This document shows, in pieces, positions 1 through 6,689 of a stretch of DNA of 8,117 nt. The stretch's first letter is position 1. Each line of letters opens with the position of its first letter. Source of the DNA: an uncultured Blautia sp. (GTDB lineage: Bacteria; Bacillota; Clostridia; Lachnospirales; Lachnospiraceae); contig URXG01000088.1 in NCBI GenBank assembly GCA_900551715.1, forward strand, positions 1 through 8,117. The letters run 5' to 3'. A program made the position numbers and the translations under genes. The notes under the pieces were generated by a model. That model was not told where the DNA came from. It saw nothing but the letters and a program-made list of their open reading frames with translations, and searched no databases.

Positions 1-51
1 AACATATTCCCAGCTTGGCATGTATGGATTCACAGCCTGTTTTGTTTTCAT
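1..51 (-). CDS. N-terminal fragment of a probable GH43 family glycoside hydrolase
   Basis: Seventeen codons are visible from an ATG at 51-49 down to the window edge, and the frame stays open. The peptide reads MKTKQAVNPYMPSWEYV. From memory of the family, the NPY-x-PSWEY segment is the usual opening of cytoplasmic GH43 enzymes (beta-xylosidase/alpha-L-arabinofuranosidase type), where it precedes the first beta-propeller blade. There is no signal peptide, so the enzyme would act inside the cell on imported oligosaccharides. A strong ribosome binding site six bases upstream supports the start. It lies 114 bases downstream of the acylation module on the same strand, with no obvious terminator between. 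The catalytic residues are outside the window, so substrate cannot be judged. Another five-bladed propeller family such as GH130 or GH32 is less likely. Confidence 0.72.
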   Translation of the reverse strand, partial: MKTKQAVNPYMPSWEYV

Positions 52-55
52 GTTT

Positions 56-62
56 CCCCTCC
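56..62 (-). promoter_or_regulatory. Ribosome binding site of the GH43-like gene
   Basis: On the minus strand GGAGGGG lies just before the ATG at 51-49, with six bases between GGAGG and the start codon. It is the main evidence that the short edge fragment is a real gene start. Confidence 0.75.
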
Positions 63-111
63 AATTTCAAATTTTAGTTTCATATCTTGTTTTTATAATC
101 TCACTTTATCG

Positions 112-127
112 TGTCTGTATTGTATCA
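112..127 (-). promoter_or_regulatory. Candidate extended -10 promoter for the GH43-like gene
   Basis: On the minus strand TGATACAAT (127-119) matches the extended -10 form TGnTATAAT with one mismatch. Transcription would start near 112 and give a leader of about 60 bases. The best upstream -35 match is TTGGAC, only 14 bases away, which is too close for a normal spacer; an extended -10 can do without a -35. The region between the two genes (52-165) is AT-rich and shows no clear terminator hairpin, so read-through from the acylation module is also possible. Confidence 0.35.
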
Positions 128-165
128 TGTTTTTTCACGTCCAATTTCTTTCAAGCGTGGTCGGT

Positions 166-1476
166 TTATTTTTCTGCGTAATCGGTACTTTCCTGAATAC
201 GCCCGGCATACGGGGACCAGAAATAATTTCGTTTATAACTGTCTGCGGCCGTCTGCGGAACAATAATTTCTGCACCGGTGCCATCCAGAAGATGTTGCCC
301 CACAATACATTTCGAAGGATCTTTCTGTTTCATCACAATTGACTTAATGCCAGCACAATCTGCAAAAGCATAATCTTCAATCTGCATAACATTCTCTGGA
401 ATTACAATTGTTTCCTGTCCCTGATATTTCTGACTGTCTTTTTCTGTCCATACTCTGGCTTCTGCTGATATATCTCCCCATGTTTTGCGTGGTTTCTCCG
501 GAAGTTCCACTTCTACAGCTCGATCATCTCCCATCATAGCCTTAATATCTCTGATCAACTGAACCGTATTCACTTCTTTCCCTGCCTGATTCAGATGAAA
601 ATTTGTATCAAAGAACCATTCTGCTTCCATTAGACTGTTCTCAGGATTTCCTATAACCGCAAAATTTAATTTCTGTTTCAACAACCGGTCATAATTTTCC
701 ACATCCTCCGCATCTTCTACTGCCAGTTCATTTACCGGACAATATCTGTACCAGACAACTGCCCCTTTTTTCTCAAGGTTCTCTGCCCAGGCATTCATAT
801 ATTTCAGGAACTCCAATTGCACCACATCTTCTATAAATTTCACTTTCTGATTGACATCATAACCATACGGAAGAATATTTTCCTGACATGTATCCAGTTC
901 TATATCACCATATACATTAAAAGATTTTTTCTGATAGATACTGTCCATCTGCGGATTCTTTCCATTCAACACATAATTCAATTTGTTCAATGCAAATTCT
1001 GGAAAATTTCCCAGCATAGCCTCATAGTTTTCACTTTTCAGATCACGTAGCATTCCAAAAGCTCCGTCAGCAGCCTGCCACATATATTCTCCGTTAAAAT
1101 AATCTGAAAGTGTTTGCTCACTTTGCTCCGGAGAAAGAATTACGATATCACCCTCATGAATATATTTCTCTGCAAGATCCATAACTGCCTTCGTTCCAAG
1201 TCCTGCATACATACCAAAGTTAACAACCTCATATGAAGGAAAAATTTCATCGAGCATTTTGCTGTCACAATCAAAAGCAACACCACTTCCGCCAACCAGC
1301 ACAATTCTCTTTCCCTGAGTATCCTTCAATCTCTCATATTTACTTTTCAGTTCTCCCATAAACGTATTTCCATACTGTGCAGGCAGTCCCAATCCACAGA
1401 TCAGGAAAAATATCTGTTCTGCCAGAAGTACTGCCAGTGCAATTATGATAATACATTTCTCTGTTTTTTTATTCAT
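166..1476 (-). CDS. Membrane-anchored SGNH-like acyltransferase/esterase with BspA-like leucine-rich tail
   Basis: A 436-residue protein with one N-terminal membrane segment (about residues 8-30) and an outward-facing remainder. Residues 57-310 form an SGNH-hydrolase-like domain: VGGSGVAF with the probable nucleophile Ser64, VVNFG (Asn86, Gly88), GDIVILSPE at 109-117, and a C-terminal FDTNFHLN with His294. An Asp at 290 lies four residues before that His, rather than the classic three. Residues 350-427 look like a BspA-type leucine-rich unit (IVIPENV, IEDYAFADC) closed by the usual cap around SYKRNYFWSPYAGRI. By analogy with AlgJ, PatB and DltD, it probably transfers an acyl group supplied by the MBOAT protein to a cell-surface or extracellular glycan; esterase activity cannot be excluded. 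It starts 2 nt after the MBOAT stop, behind only a weak AGG eight bases upstream, so its translation is probably coupled. The SGNH domain resembles that of the lipoprotein two genes upstream. Confidence 0.72.
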   Translation of the reverse strand: MNKKTEKCIIIIALAVLLAEQIFFLICGLGLPAQYGNTFMGELKSKYERLKDTQGKRIVLVGGSGVAFDCDSKMLDEIFPSYEVVNFGMYAGLGTKAVMDLAEKYIHEGDIVILSPEQSEQTLSDYFNGEYMWQAADGAFGMLRDLKSENYEAMLGNFPEFALNKLNYVLNGKNPQMDSIYQKKSFNVYGDIELDTCQENILPYGYDVNQKVKFIEDVVQLEFLKYMNAWAENLEKKGAVVWYRYCPVNELAVEDAEDVENYDRLLKQKLNFAVIGNPENSLMEAEWFFDTNFHLNQAGKEVNTVQLIRDIKAMMGDDRAVEVELPEKPRKTWGDISAEARVWTEKDSQKYQGQETIVIPENVMQIEDYAFADCAGIKSIVMKQKDPSKCIVGQHLLDGTGAEIIVPQTAADSYKRNYFWSPYAGRIQESTDYAEK

Positions 1477-1478
1477 AT

Positions 1479-2837
1479 TTAAAACCTGAAATAAATAAAT
1501 GCATTTTCACCGCCGGATGCCATCATTCCAAGCCATGAAAATTCAATCACAGTCACCATAACAACAAAAATCACTGCTGCCATACAAAAGCCTTTCTGAG
1601 TCTGGCAGTTCTTATCGATCTCCTCAGGAAGTCGTTCCAGAATCAGCCAGCTAATTCCTGTAGCAAGAAATCGCAGAATCACCACTCCCCGAATTTCCAG
1701 GAAACTCATAGTCTCAGCTATTCCACTGCCCAACGGATTCACAAACGGCTGTTGCAGAATCTGCCATGCACCAATAAGCGAAGGGGCACGAAAAAACACC
1801 CACGCAATATTCACAAGAAGCATCGTAAGAATCCATCCAGCCACCGGATGAAGGATTCTCTTTTTATCTTTCCTAATCTGTGAGAGGCATATAGCACCAA
1901 CCATATAGATTCCATGGATCAATCCCCATACAATAAAATTCCATGATGCTCCATGCCAGAATCCACTCAGCAGAAAAACGATCAGTACATTTCGACATCG
2001 CTTTGCAAATCCTCTGCGGTTTCCTCCAAGTGGAATATATACATAATCTGTAAACCAACGGGTCAGGCTGATATGCCATCTTTTCCAGAAATCCTGTATG
2101 CTTACTGCGCGATAAGGATGCCTAAAATTTTCCATAAGACGTATTCCCATCATATGTGCCGCGCCTCTTGCAATATCTGTATATCCGGAAAAATCACAAT
2201 AAATCTGAATGGCAAAAAACGCCGTTCCCAGAACCGCTCCAATCCCTCCGGCATCCTGAGGTGCAGCATATACTTTATCAACATACACCGCCAGATAATC
2301 TGCTACGACAACTTTTTTATAAAATCCCCGGAGCATCAGCCAGAAACCATTTAGCAAATCTTCCCTGCTCATTGTATGCTTTTCCTTCAGCTGTCCAATA
2401 AGATTACCTGCTCTCTCAATCGGACCTGCAACCAGCTGTGGAAAGAACGAAACAAACAGAGCATAGCTTAAAGGATTTTTTTCGGCTGAAATTTCACCAC
2501 GATATACATCGATCACATATGCCATTGTCTGGAAGGTATAAAATGAAATTCCCACTGGCGGAACTGAATATTTCAGACCGATCAGAAATCCCAGACACAC
2601 AGTCGCCGCAAAAATCAGCCAGGCTCTTCTGTGTCTACCCTTCTCAACAGCAATTCCCGCCAAATAAGTAATCGCTGTTGTAAGTAGAAGTAATCCTCCT
2701 GCCCAGGAACTTTCTTTTATATAGAAGAAATAGCTCACTGCCAGTAAAAAGAATTCTCTGTGTCTCCATGGAATTCTCCAGTACAGAAACACTACCACCG
2801 GAAAAAGAAAAACAAATGTCAGTGATATAAAATTCAT
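1479..2837 (-). CDS. MBOAT family membrane O-acyltransferase (AlgI/PatA/DltB type)
   Basis: A 452-residue polytopic membrane protein with roughly ten to twelve hydrophobic segments, the normal length for AlgI/DltB relatives. Hallmarks in order: PPVGISFYTFQ at about 93-103, FFPQLVAGPIER at 131-142, IYCDFSGYTDIARG at 212-225, FWKRWHISLTRW at 250-261 and the active-site loop SGFWHGASWNF at 291-301, with the conserved His295 and a second His at 308. The C-terminus ends in the common FIYFRF tail. The family moves an acyl group, usually acetyl from acetyl-CoA, across the membrane to a partner that modifies an extracytoplasmic polymer. The two flanking SGNH-like proteins are the obvious partners. 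Nothing in the sequence tells which polymer is modified. The start codon overlaps the stop of the preceding lipoprotein gene as ATGA, with AAGGAGG seven bases upstream. Confidence 0.93.
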   Translation of the reverse strand: MNFISLTFVFLFPVVVFLYWRIPWRHREFFLLAVSYFFYIKESSWAGGLLLLTTAITYLAGIAVEKGRHRRAWLIFAATVCLGFLIGLKYSVPPVGISFYTFQTMAYVIDVYRGEISAEKNPLSYALFVSFFPQLVAGPIERAGNLIGQLKEKHTMSREDLLNGFWLMLRGFYKKVVVADYLAVYVDKVYAAPQDAGGIGAVLGTAFFAIQIYCDFSGYTDIARGAAHMMGIRLMENFRHPYRAVSIQDFWKRWHISLTRWFTDYVYIPLGGNRRGFAKRCRNVLIVFLLSGFWHGASWNFIVWGLIHGIYMVGAICLSQIRKDKKRILHPVAGWILTMLLVNIAWVFFRAPSLIGAWQILQQPFVNPLGSGIAETMSFLEIRGVVILRFLATGISWLILERLPEEIDKNCQTQKGFCMAAVIFVVMVTVIEFSWLGMMASGGENAFIYFRF

Positions 2838-2851
2838 TCCCCTTCCTCCTT
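2834..2851 (-). promoter_or_regulatory. Coupled stop/start (ATGA) with internal ribosome binding site for the MBOAT gene
   Basis: On the minus strand the lipoprotein stop TGA (2836-2834) shares bases with the MBOAT ATG (2837-2835). AAGGAGG (2851-2845) lies inside the last lipoprotein codons, seven bases before the ATG. This arrangement favours translational coupling and fixed protein ratios. Confidence 0.85.
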
Positions 2852-4642
2852 TTTAAGCTGATTTTTCAGATCATGAATCACTTTTTCAGTCCGAATCTGT
2901 GCGCCTTCTGTAGATAAGTGATTGTCTGTTCCATACAGGTAGATTCCCGTATACAAAGAATCCTCAAGTTCAGAAATAACAGGAACATTTAACTGACTCT
3001 TAAAATATTCATTCAGACGAATTCTTTCTTCCTTCGTGCTTTCTTCTGAAAGTGCATATTTATTTCTGGGGGAATAGGTAAAATAAACTTTTATTCCCTG
3101 GTTCAGGAATTTCTGAAACTCTGCATTCACAGAATCAATATAAGTCTCTTTTGGAAATGCATTTACTGTATAATTTACCGGAAGTCCGTAAATCGGTTCT
3201 TCACTTGTGGAATTCGGACGATATACCACATAATCTCCGTACTCATTATAGCTTGGTTCCTCTACTTCATGTCCATCTTCGTCATAGTTTGAAGCACAGA
3301 TATCGTAATTTTTTCGTTCCATATCCTGTCTTGCTGCCTGGTATGCAGAAAAAGCCGTAAAAGTCTGCGTATATTCCCTAAGATCTAATCCGGCAAACGC
3401 ATCATAGTTAGATTCCATCATGGCAAATGTTGCATAATCCAGTTCCTTCTGATAACAGAATTGCCTGTTTGCCGCATCAAATTCCGGAGAGTCCAGAAGA
3501 ATATCTCCTTCCTTCATGCAGGATCGGATCAGTTCAAGCTGTGGAAGTGCCGGTGAGTAGGCAAAGACTCCCATGTTAACTACCTCATAATCAGAAAAAG
3601 CCTGATCGATCATCTCACTGTCATACCCAAATCTTGTGGAAGATCCGGAAAACAGAACAATCTTCTTTTTGTCCTTCAGACTCAGCAAACGGTCGTATTT
3701 ATCCTGGAAGGTATCAAAATAATTTCCACTGTAAGCCGGATCCTCGATTGCATTGATATGCAGAGTACGAAGCATATCACAATCCTGAAATGCATAATCG
3801 CTGATTTTTACCAGATCATCATACAGATACAATTGTTCCAGCCGGCTGTTTCTGAATGCCCATTTCTCGATTTCATAGATTCCCGGTGAAAGAATAACTG
3901 TTTTACAGTCCGTATCTGCAAAAGCCTGTTCCCGGATTGTTCGCACTGGCAATCCCCCAAGACTGGACGGAACACAAATCTGCTGCTCTTTTCCGGTATA
4001 GCTTGTTATAACGGCAAATCCTGACACTTCTTTATAGACAAAATCCTTTTCGTCTGTCCATGGAACCCACTGTGCATACAGAACAAGTCCTTTTTTCCAT
4101 GCAATTCTGCTTCCAAGTCCCACCGCCTGACCAGTTCCATCAGCTCTGGTATTCCACCCAAGCTGTGTATAACCATCTCTTGTAAAAAGATCTGTTCCAA
4201 TGGAAGTGTTGATTCTCTGGTGGGTACCGCGATAATAGATACTTACTCTGTCTGAATCCCCTGAAATATTTTTTCCACCATTGACATCATATGTAATCTC
4301 ATATTTTCCTTTTTCAGCCTGAATGCAAATGCTCTCTGAATAATTTACTTTATGTAAAACAATCTTTACTGTTTTTTCATCACTTTCTTTTGTTATTTCG
4401 GTTTCGCCATGATAATCTGTACCCAGAAGCTGCCAGTTGTCATCCAGGGTAACTGTAAAGCTCACATCACTTCCAGATTCTACTGTTCTGGCAGGATCTG
4501 TTACACGATATCCATCTCCGGCTTCCAGAACAATATGGCAAAGATTCCTTTTATGGATATTTTTCTGCCCGCATCCGACAAGACCTGTTGTAAACAGAAG
4601 AAGGAATATAAAAAATACTGTTCTCACTTTTCTTTTTCGCAT
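2834..4642 (-). CDS. Surface lipoprotein: InlB-type repeats, BspA-like leucine-rich repeats and SGNH-like domain
   Basis: A 602-residue lipoprotein. Residues 1-23 form a signal peptide (RKRK, hydrophobic stretch, lipobox LVGC) with the lipidated cysteine at 24. Residues 34-110 look like a divergent bacterial InlB-type repeat. Residues 113-193 are a classic Listeria-Bacteroides repeat (ITYDVNGG, GYTQLGWNT, LVLYAQW). Residues 200-298 are BspA-like leucine-rich units (IREQAFADT, IEKWAFRNS, ISDYAFQDC). Residues 327-595 are SGNH-like: VLFSGSSTRFGYDS with probable nucleophile Ser334, VVNMG (Asn356, Gly358), GDILLDSPEF, and a C-terminal DNHLS with Asp573 and His575. The repeats probably bind wall or extracellular material, while the SGNH part would take an acyl group from the MBOAT protein or remove one. 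It is the first gene of the three-gene acylation module, with a strong ribosome binding site. The domain mix is unusual, and the enzymatic role is inferred from motifs and neighbours. Confidence 0.75.
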   Translation of the reverse strand: MRKRKVRTVFFIFLLLFTTGLVGCGQKNIHKRNLCHIVLEAGDGYRVTDPARTVESGSDVSFTVTLDDNWQLLGTDYHGETEITKESDEKTVKIVLHKVNYSESICIQAEKGKYEITYDVNGGKNISGDSDRVSIYYRGTHQRINTSIGTDLFTRDGYTQLGWNTRADGTGQAVGLGSRIAWKKGLVLYAQWVPWTDEKDFVYKEVSGFAVITSYTGKEQQICVPSSLGGLPVRTIREQAFADTDCKTVILSPGIYEIEKWAFRNSRLEQLYLYDDLVKISDYAFQDCDMLRTLHINAIEDPAYSGNYFDTFQDKYDRLLSLKDKKKIVLFSGSSTRFGYDSEMIDQAFSDYEVVNMGVFAYSPALPQLELIRSCMKEGDILLDSPEFDAANRQFCYQKELDYATFAMMESNYDAFAGLDLREYTQTFTAFSAYQAARQDMERKNYDICASNYDEDGHEVEEPSYNEYGDYVVYRPNSTSEEPIYGLPVNYTVNAFPKETYIDSVNAEFQKFLNQGIKVYFTYSPRNKYALSEESTKEERIRLNEYFKSQLNVPVISELEDSLYTGIYLYGTDNHLSTEGAQIRTEKVIHDLKNQLKKEEGE

Positions 4643-4652
4643 AACTCAAATT

Positions 4653-4659
4653 CCTCCTT
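4653..4659 (-). promoter_or_regulatory. Ribosome binding site of the SGNH lipoprotein gene
   Basis: AAGGAGG on the minus strand lies ten bases before the ATG at 4642-4640. It supports that start, which also gives a complete lipoprotein signal peptide. Confidence 0.85.
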
Positions 4660-4684
4660 CCATTTTTATCCTGTAAATACACAA

Positions 4685-4749
4685 CGGCCTTCTGGTAGAC
4701 TTAAGGCACAGCTTTAATGCTTGCTAACCTTAGTTATACCAGAAGACCG
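4685..4749 (-). terminator. Long hairpin downstream of the transporter gene, probable terminator
   Basis: Arms of 13 bases at 4685-4697 and 4737-4749 are complementary. The one DNA mismatch (C4688 against A4746) becomes a U-G wobble in minus-strand RNA, so the stem is unbroken in that direction only. Inside it, CTTAAGG (4700-4706) and CCTTAG (4728-4733) can extend the stem past a bulge. It lies 16 bases after the transporter stop codon. The sequence after the stem, TTGTGTATTTA, is only moderately U-rich, so termination may be partial. It could instead act as a leader structure for the next gene. Confidence 0.6.
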
Positions 4750-4762
4750 CCTGATTGTACCA
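4747..4762 (-). promoter_or_regulatory. Weak candidate extended -10 promoter for the acylation module
   Basis: TGGTACAAT on the minus strand (4762-4754) fits the extended -10 pattern with one mismatch and has the same TACAAT core as the candidate before the GH43-like gene. Transcription would start near 4747, inside the first arm of the hairpin, so the leader would consist largely of that hairpin. No convincing -35 box is present. In AT-rich DNA such a match can arise by chance. Confidence 0.22.
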
Positions 4763-4765
4763 TCT

Positions 4766-6235
4766 TTATTTATTGTTTTTTCTTGCTGCAATTGCCTTCT
4801 GCTCTTCTGGCAGATTCTTCTCTATTGTAAAGAAGAAAATCAAAACTGCACAGATTACATAAGCAATTGTCTCTACCCAGATATATCCGACAGAGATTGC
4901 TGTCTGTGCTGCAGCTGTCTGTGCCGCAGTACCCAGTGCGATATCTGCTGCCTGGTCATATCCGCTGGCATTTAAGATTGCACTGAAAATAGAGTTACAT
5001 ACCGGAGTCGCAGCTACCATAATGGAGCTATAAATAGACATTGTCAATCCATCTGTACGGATTCCGGATTTATACTCGATATGATCAATAACATCCGCAA
5101 GCATGGCAAGGATCATGTAACATGCCGGAGCGGATCCGAGGCATTTCAGAGCCACACCGATTGCCACAGGAATAATCTGTCCATTACCCATGATTGCGAT
5201 CACACCGCCGACAGAGCCCAGAAGCATGCCGACCATACACACAATACGTTTTCCGAATTTGTTGCAAAGAGGTACGATTCCTACTGCTGCCACAGCCATC
5301 GGAACTGCACCCATGATACTCAAGAGTGACTGTGAAGCACCCCACGCATCTGCTGTTCCAAAGAAAGTATTATCCATTACCCATTTGCAGAAATAAGTCA
5401 TGGAACCGTTCTTCATAGCACCGCTCCACTGGAAGCCCATGTAGAACAGCATAACGATCCACCACATTTTTTCACTGGTAACTGCAGAAAGCTGTTCTTT
5501 CAGAGAAGCAGTCTTAACTGTTTTCTCCTCTGCTGTTCCCCCAGACATCTGCTCTTCTGTTACACGCTCACGTGTGAACTTGAACTGTAAGAAGATTGTC
5601 AGTGCAGAGAAAATGGCAATAGCAGTCATTGCTACCAGCCACAAATGCTGATTTTCTTTCAGTGCGAAGGAAACCAGAATCGGGAACACCATGGAACCGG
5701 CACCCATAACGGCAAGTCCTGCCACGTTTGTAAAGGAAGCCAGGGCTCCTCTCTGCTTACTGTCTCTTGTAGATACAGGAATCAGTGTGGAATTTGCAGT
5801 ATTATAAATCGGATAAGCCACTGCATAAAACAGGTTATAGGCAATCGCAATCCATACCATTTTCGCAGTTCCATCAAAAGGAACCACAAACATCAGTACA
5901 GAAGCAATGGACAGTGTCAGAGCGGACAGCAGGATCCACGGTCTCGCCTTTCCTGCCATTGTTCTTGTACGTTCAATAAGCTGACCTACGATCAGGTTTG
6001 CTGCCACAATAAGGATGGTCGAAAACAACTGTAAGGTTGTCAGAAATGTCAGATTCAGTTTCAGGACATCTGTAAAATAGTTCTGAAGGATACTGGTAAA
6101 AATACCGGAAGCCAGAAGTGCTCCGAACGGTCCGATAAAGTATCCGATCAACATCTCTGGAAGTTTTACATCATCTGATTTGATTCTGGAACCGGTCAGT
6201 GGACCGTCCCAGAAATCTTTATTTGTATTGCTCAT
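4766..6235 (-). CDS. GPH family (MelB-like) sugar transporter, MFS superfamily
   Basis: A 489-residue protein with about twelve membrane helices, the usual length for glycoside-pentoside-hexuronide transporters. Family signs are GYFIGPFGALLASGIF in helix 1, the loop IERTRTMAGKARPWILL at about 88-103 after helix 2, a hydrophilic central loop (about 219-256), and ADVIDHIEYKSGIRTDGL at about 380-397, with Lys389 matching MelB Lys377. It would import oligosaccharides or monosaccharides freed by the neighbouring membrane-anchored GH3 enzyme. Measured against E. coli MelB as I recall it, the acidic residues Asp19, Asp55, Asp59 and Asp124 correspond here to Leu40, Ile76, Asn80 and Asn145, so Na+ or H+ coupling may differ. 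It starts 4 nt after the small membrane protein gene, and its ribosome binding site AAAGGA (6249-6244) lies in that gene's last codons. The substrate cannot be read from the sequence. Confidence 0.88.
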   Translation of the reverse strand: MSNTNKDFWDGPLTGSRIKSDDVKLPEMLIGYFIGPFGALLASGIFTSILQNYFTDVLKLNLTFLTTLQLFSTILIVAANLIVGQLIERTRTMAGKARPWILLSALTLSIASVLMFVVPFDGTAKMVWIAIAYNLFYAVAYPIYNTANSTLIPVSTRDSKQRGALASFTNVAGLAVMGAGSMVFPILVSFALKENQHLWLVAMTAIAIFSALTIFLQFKFTRERVTEEQMSGGTAEEKTVKTASLKEQLSAVTSEKMWWIVMLFYMGFQWSGAMKNGSMTYFCKWVMDNTFFGTADAWGASQSLLSIMGAVPMAVAAVGIVPLCNKFGKRIVCMVGMLLGSVGGVIAIMGNGQIIPVAIGVALKCLGSAPACYMILAMLADVIDHIEYKSGIRTDGLTMSIYSSIMVAATPVCNSIFSAILNASGYDQAADIALGTAAQTAAAQTAISVGYIWVETIAYVICAVLIFFFTIEKNLPEEQKAIAARKNNK

Positions 6236-6239
6236 AAAA

Positions 6240-6671
6240 TCAATCCTTTACTACTTTGAAGAAAGAGGAAATAATTGTACAGATCAGAGCAACCGCGCAT
6301 ACGATCATTCCAATAATTGCACCTTTTAAGTCCGCCATATTCTGAGCGTTGTTTTCAAAAGTCATGATTGAGCCGATTGCAGCGATTCTGCTGCTGACAA
6401 ACTGAATCAGTGCATACGCTGCCAACACACCACATGCTACCGGAATAATATCCAGAACCGGTTTTGCTCCTATTTTCACAGAAGCTGCGATCATAACAAT
6501 TTCAAGGACAGCAGCCACAGCCAGACAGGCCACAACCGCATTATCAACGCCACTGTTTACAAAGTAATTTGTTTTGCAGTTCATTATATACAGAACCAGT
6601 CCTGCAACAGTCACAAGAGCAGTGATTACGCTTAAGACCAGTCCTGCGCCCATTTTTTTCTTTTCAGCCAT
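6240..6671 (-). CDS. Small four-helix membrane protein of unknown function, coupled to GH3 and transporter
   Basis: A 143-residue protein that I do not recognise as a named family. A short lysine-rich start (MAEKKK) is followed by four hydrophobic segments at about residues 8-29, 43-64, 71-92 and 113-137. The two loops long enough to expose polar residues are about 30-42 (CKTNYFVNSG) and 94-112 (ending MTFENNAQNMADLK). The even helix count and basic termini suggest that both ends face the cytoplasm and both loops face outside. It lies between the membrane-anchored GH3 gene (16 nt upstream) and the transporter gene (4 nt downstream), so it is clearly part of the operon. It could be a partner or scaffold of either protein; this is inference from position only. 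A strong ribosome binding site supports the ATG. Confidence 0.8.
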   Translation of the reverse strand: MAEKKKMGAGLVLSVITALVTVAGLVLYIMNCKTNYFVNSGVDNAVVACLAVAAVLEIVMIAASVKIGAKPVLDIIPVACGVLAAYALIQFVSSRIAAIGSIMTFENNAQNMADLKGAIIGMIVCAVALICTIISSFFKVVKD

Positions 6672-6682
6672 AGTTTCCTTTT

Positions 6683-6689
6683 CCTCCTT
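6683..6689 (-). promoter_or_regulatory. Ribosome binding site of the small membrane protein, overlapping the GH3 stop
   Basis: AAGGAGG on the minus strand shares its first two bases with the GH3 stop codon TAA (6690-6688). It is 11 bases from the ATG at 6671-6669. Ribosomes finishing GH3 would stop directly on this site, which favours coupled translation. Confidence 0.8.

Noticed and set aside
52..165. Factor-independent terminator after the acylation module
   Set aside because: I found no GC-rich stem followed by a T run in the minus-strand reading of this interval.
127..342. Plus-strand open frame of 71 codons at the left side
   Set aside because: It overlaps the candidate promoter and the end of the SGNH gene on the other strand, and its product resembles no known protein.
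1953..2354. Plus-strand open frame of 133 codons
   Set aside because: It lies antisense inside the well-supported MBOAT gene, has no family-like motifs and is rich in residues produced by reading a hydrophobic gene backwards.
4409..4717. Plus-strand open frame crossing the hairpin region
   Set aside because: Most of it is antisense to the lipoprotein signal and first repeat domain, and it shows no coding signs of its own.
4685..4749. Hairpin as an insertion-sequence inverted repeat or attachment site
   Set aside because: The arms are only 39 bases apart, no transposase or integrase is present, and no flanking target duplication was seen.
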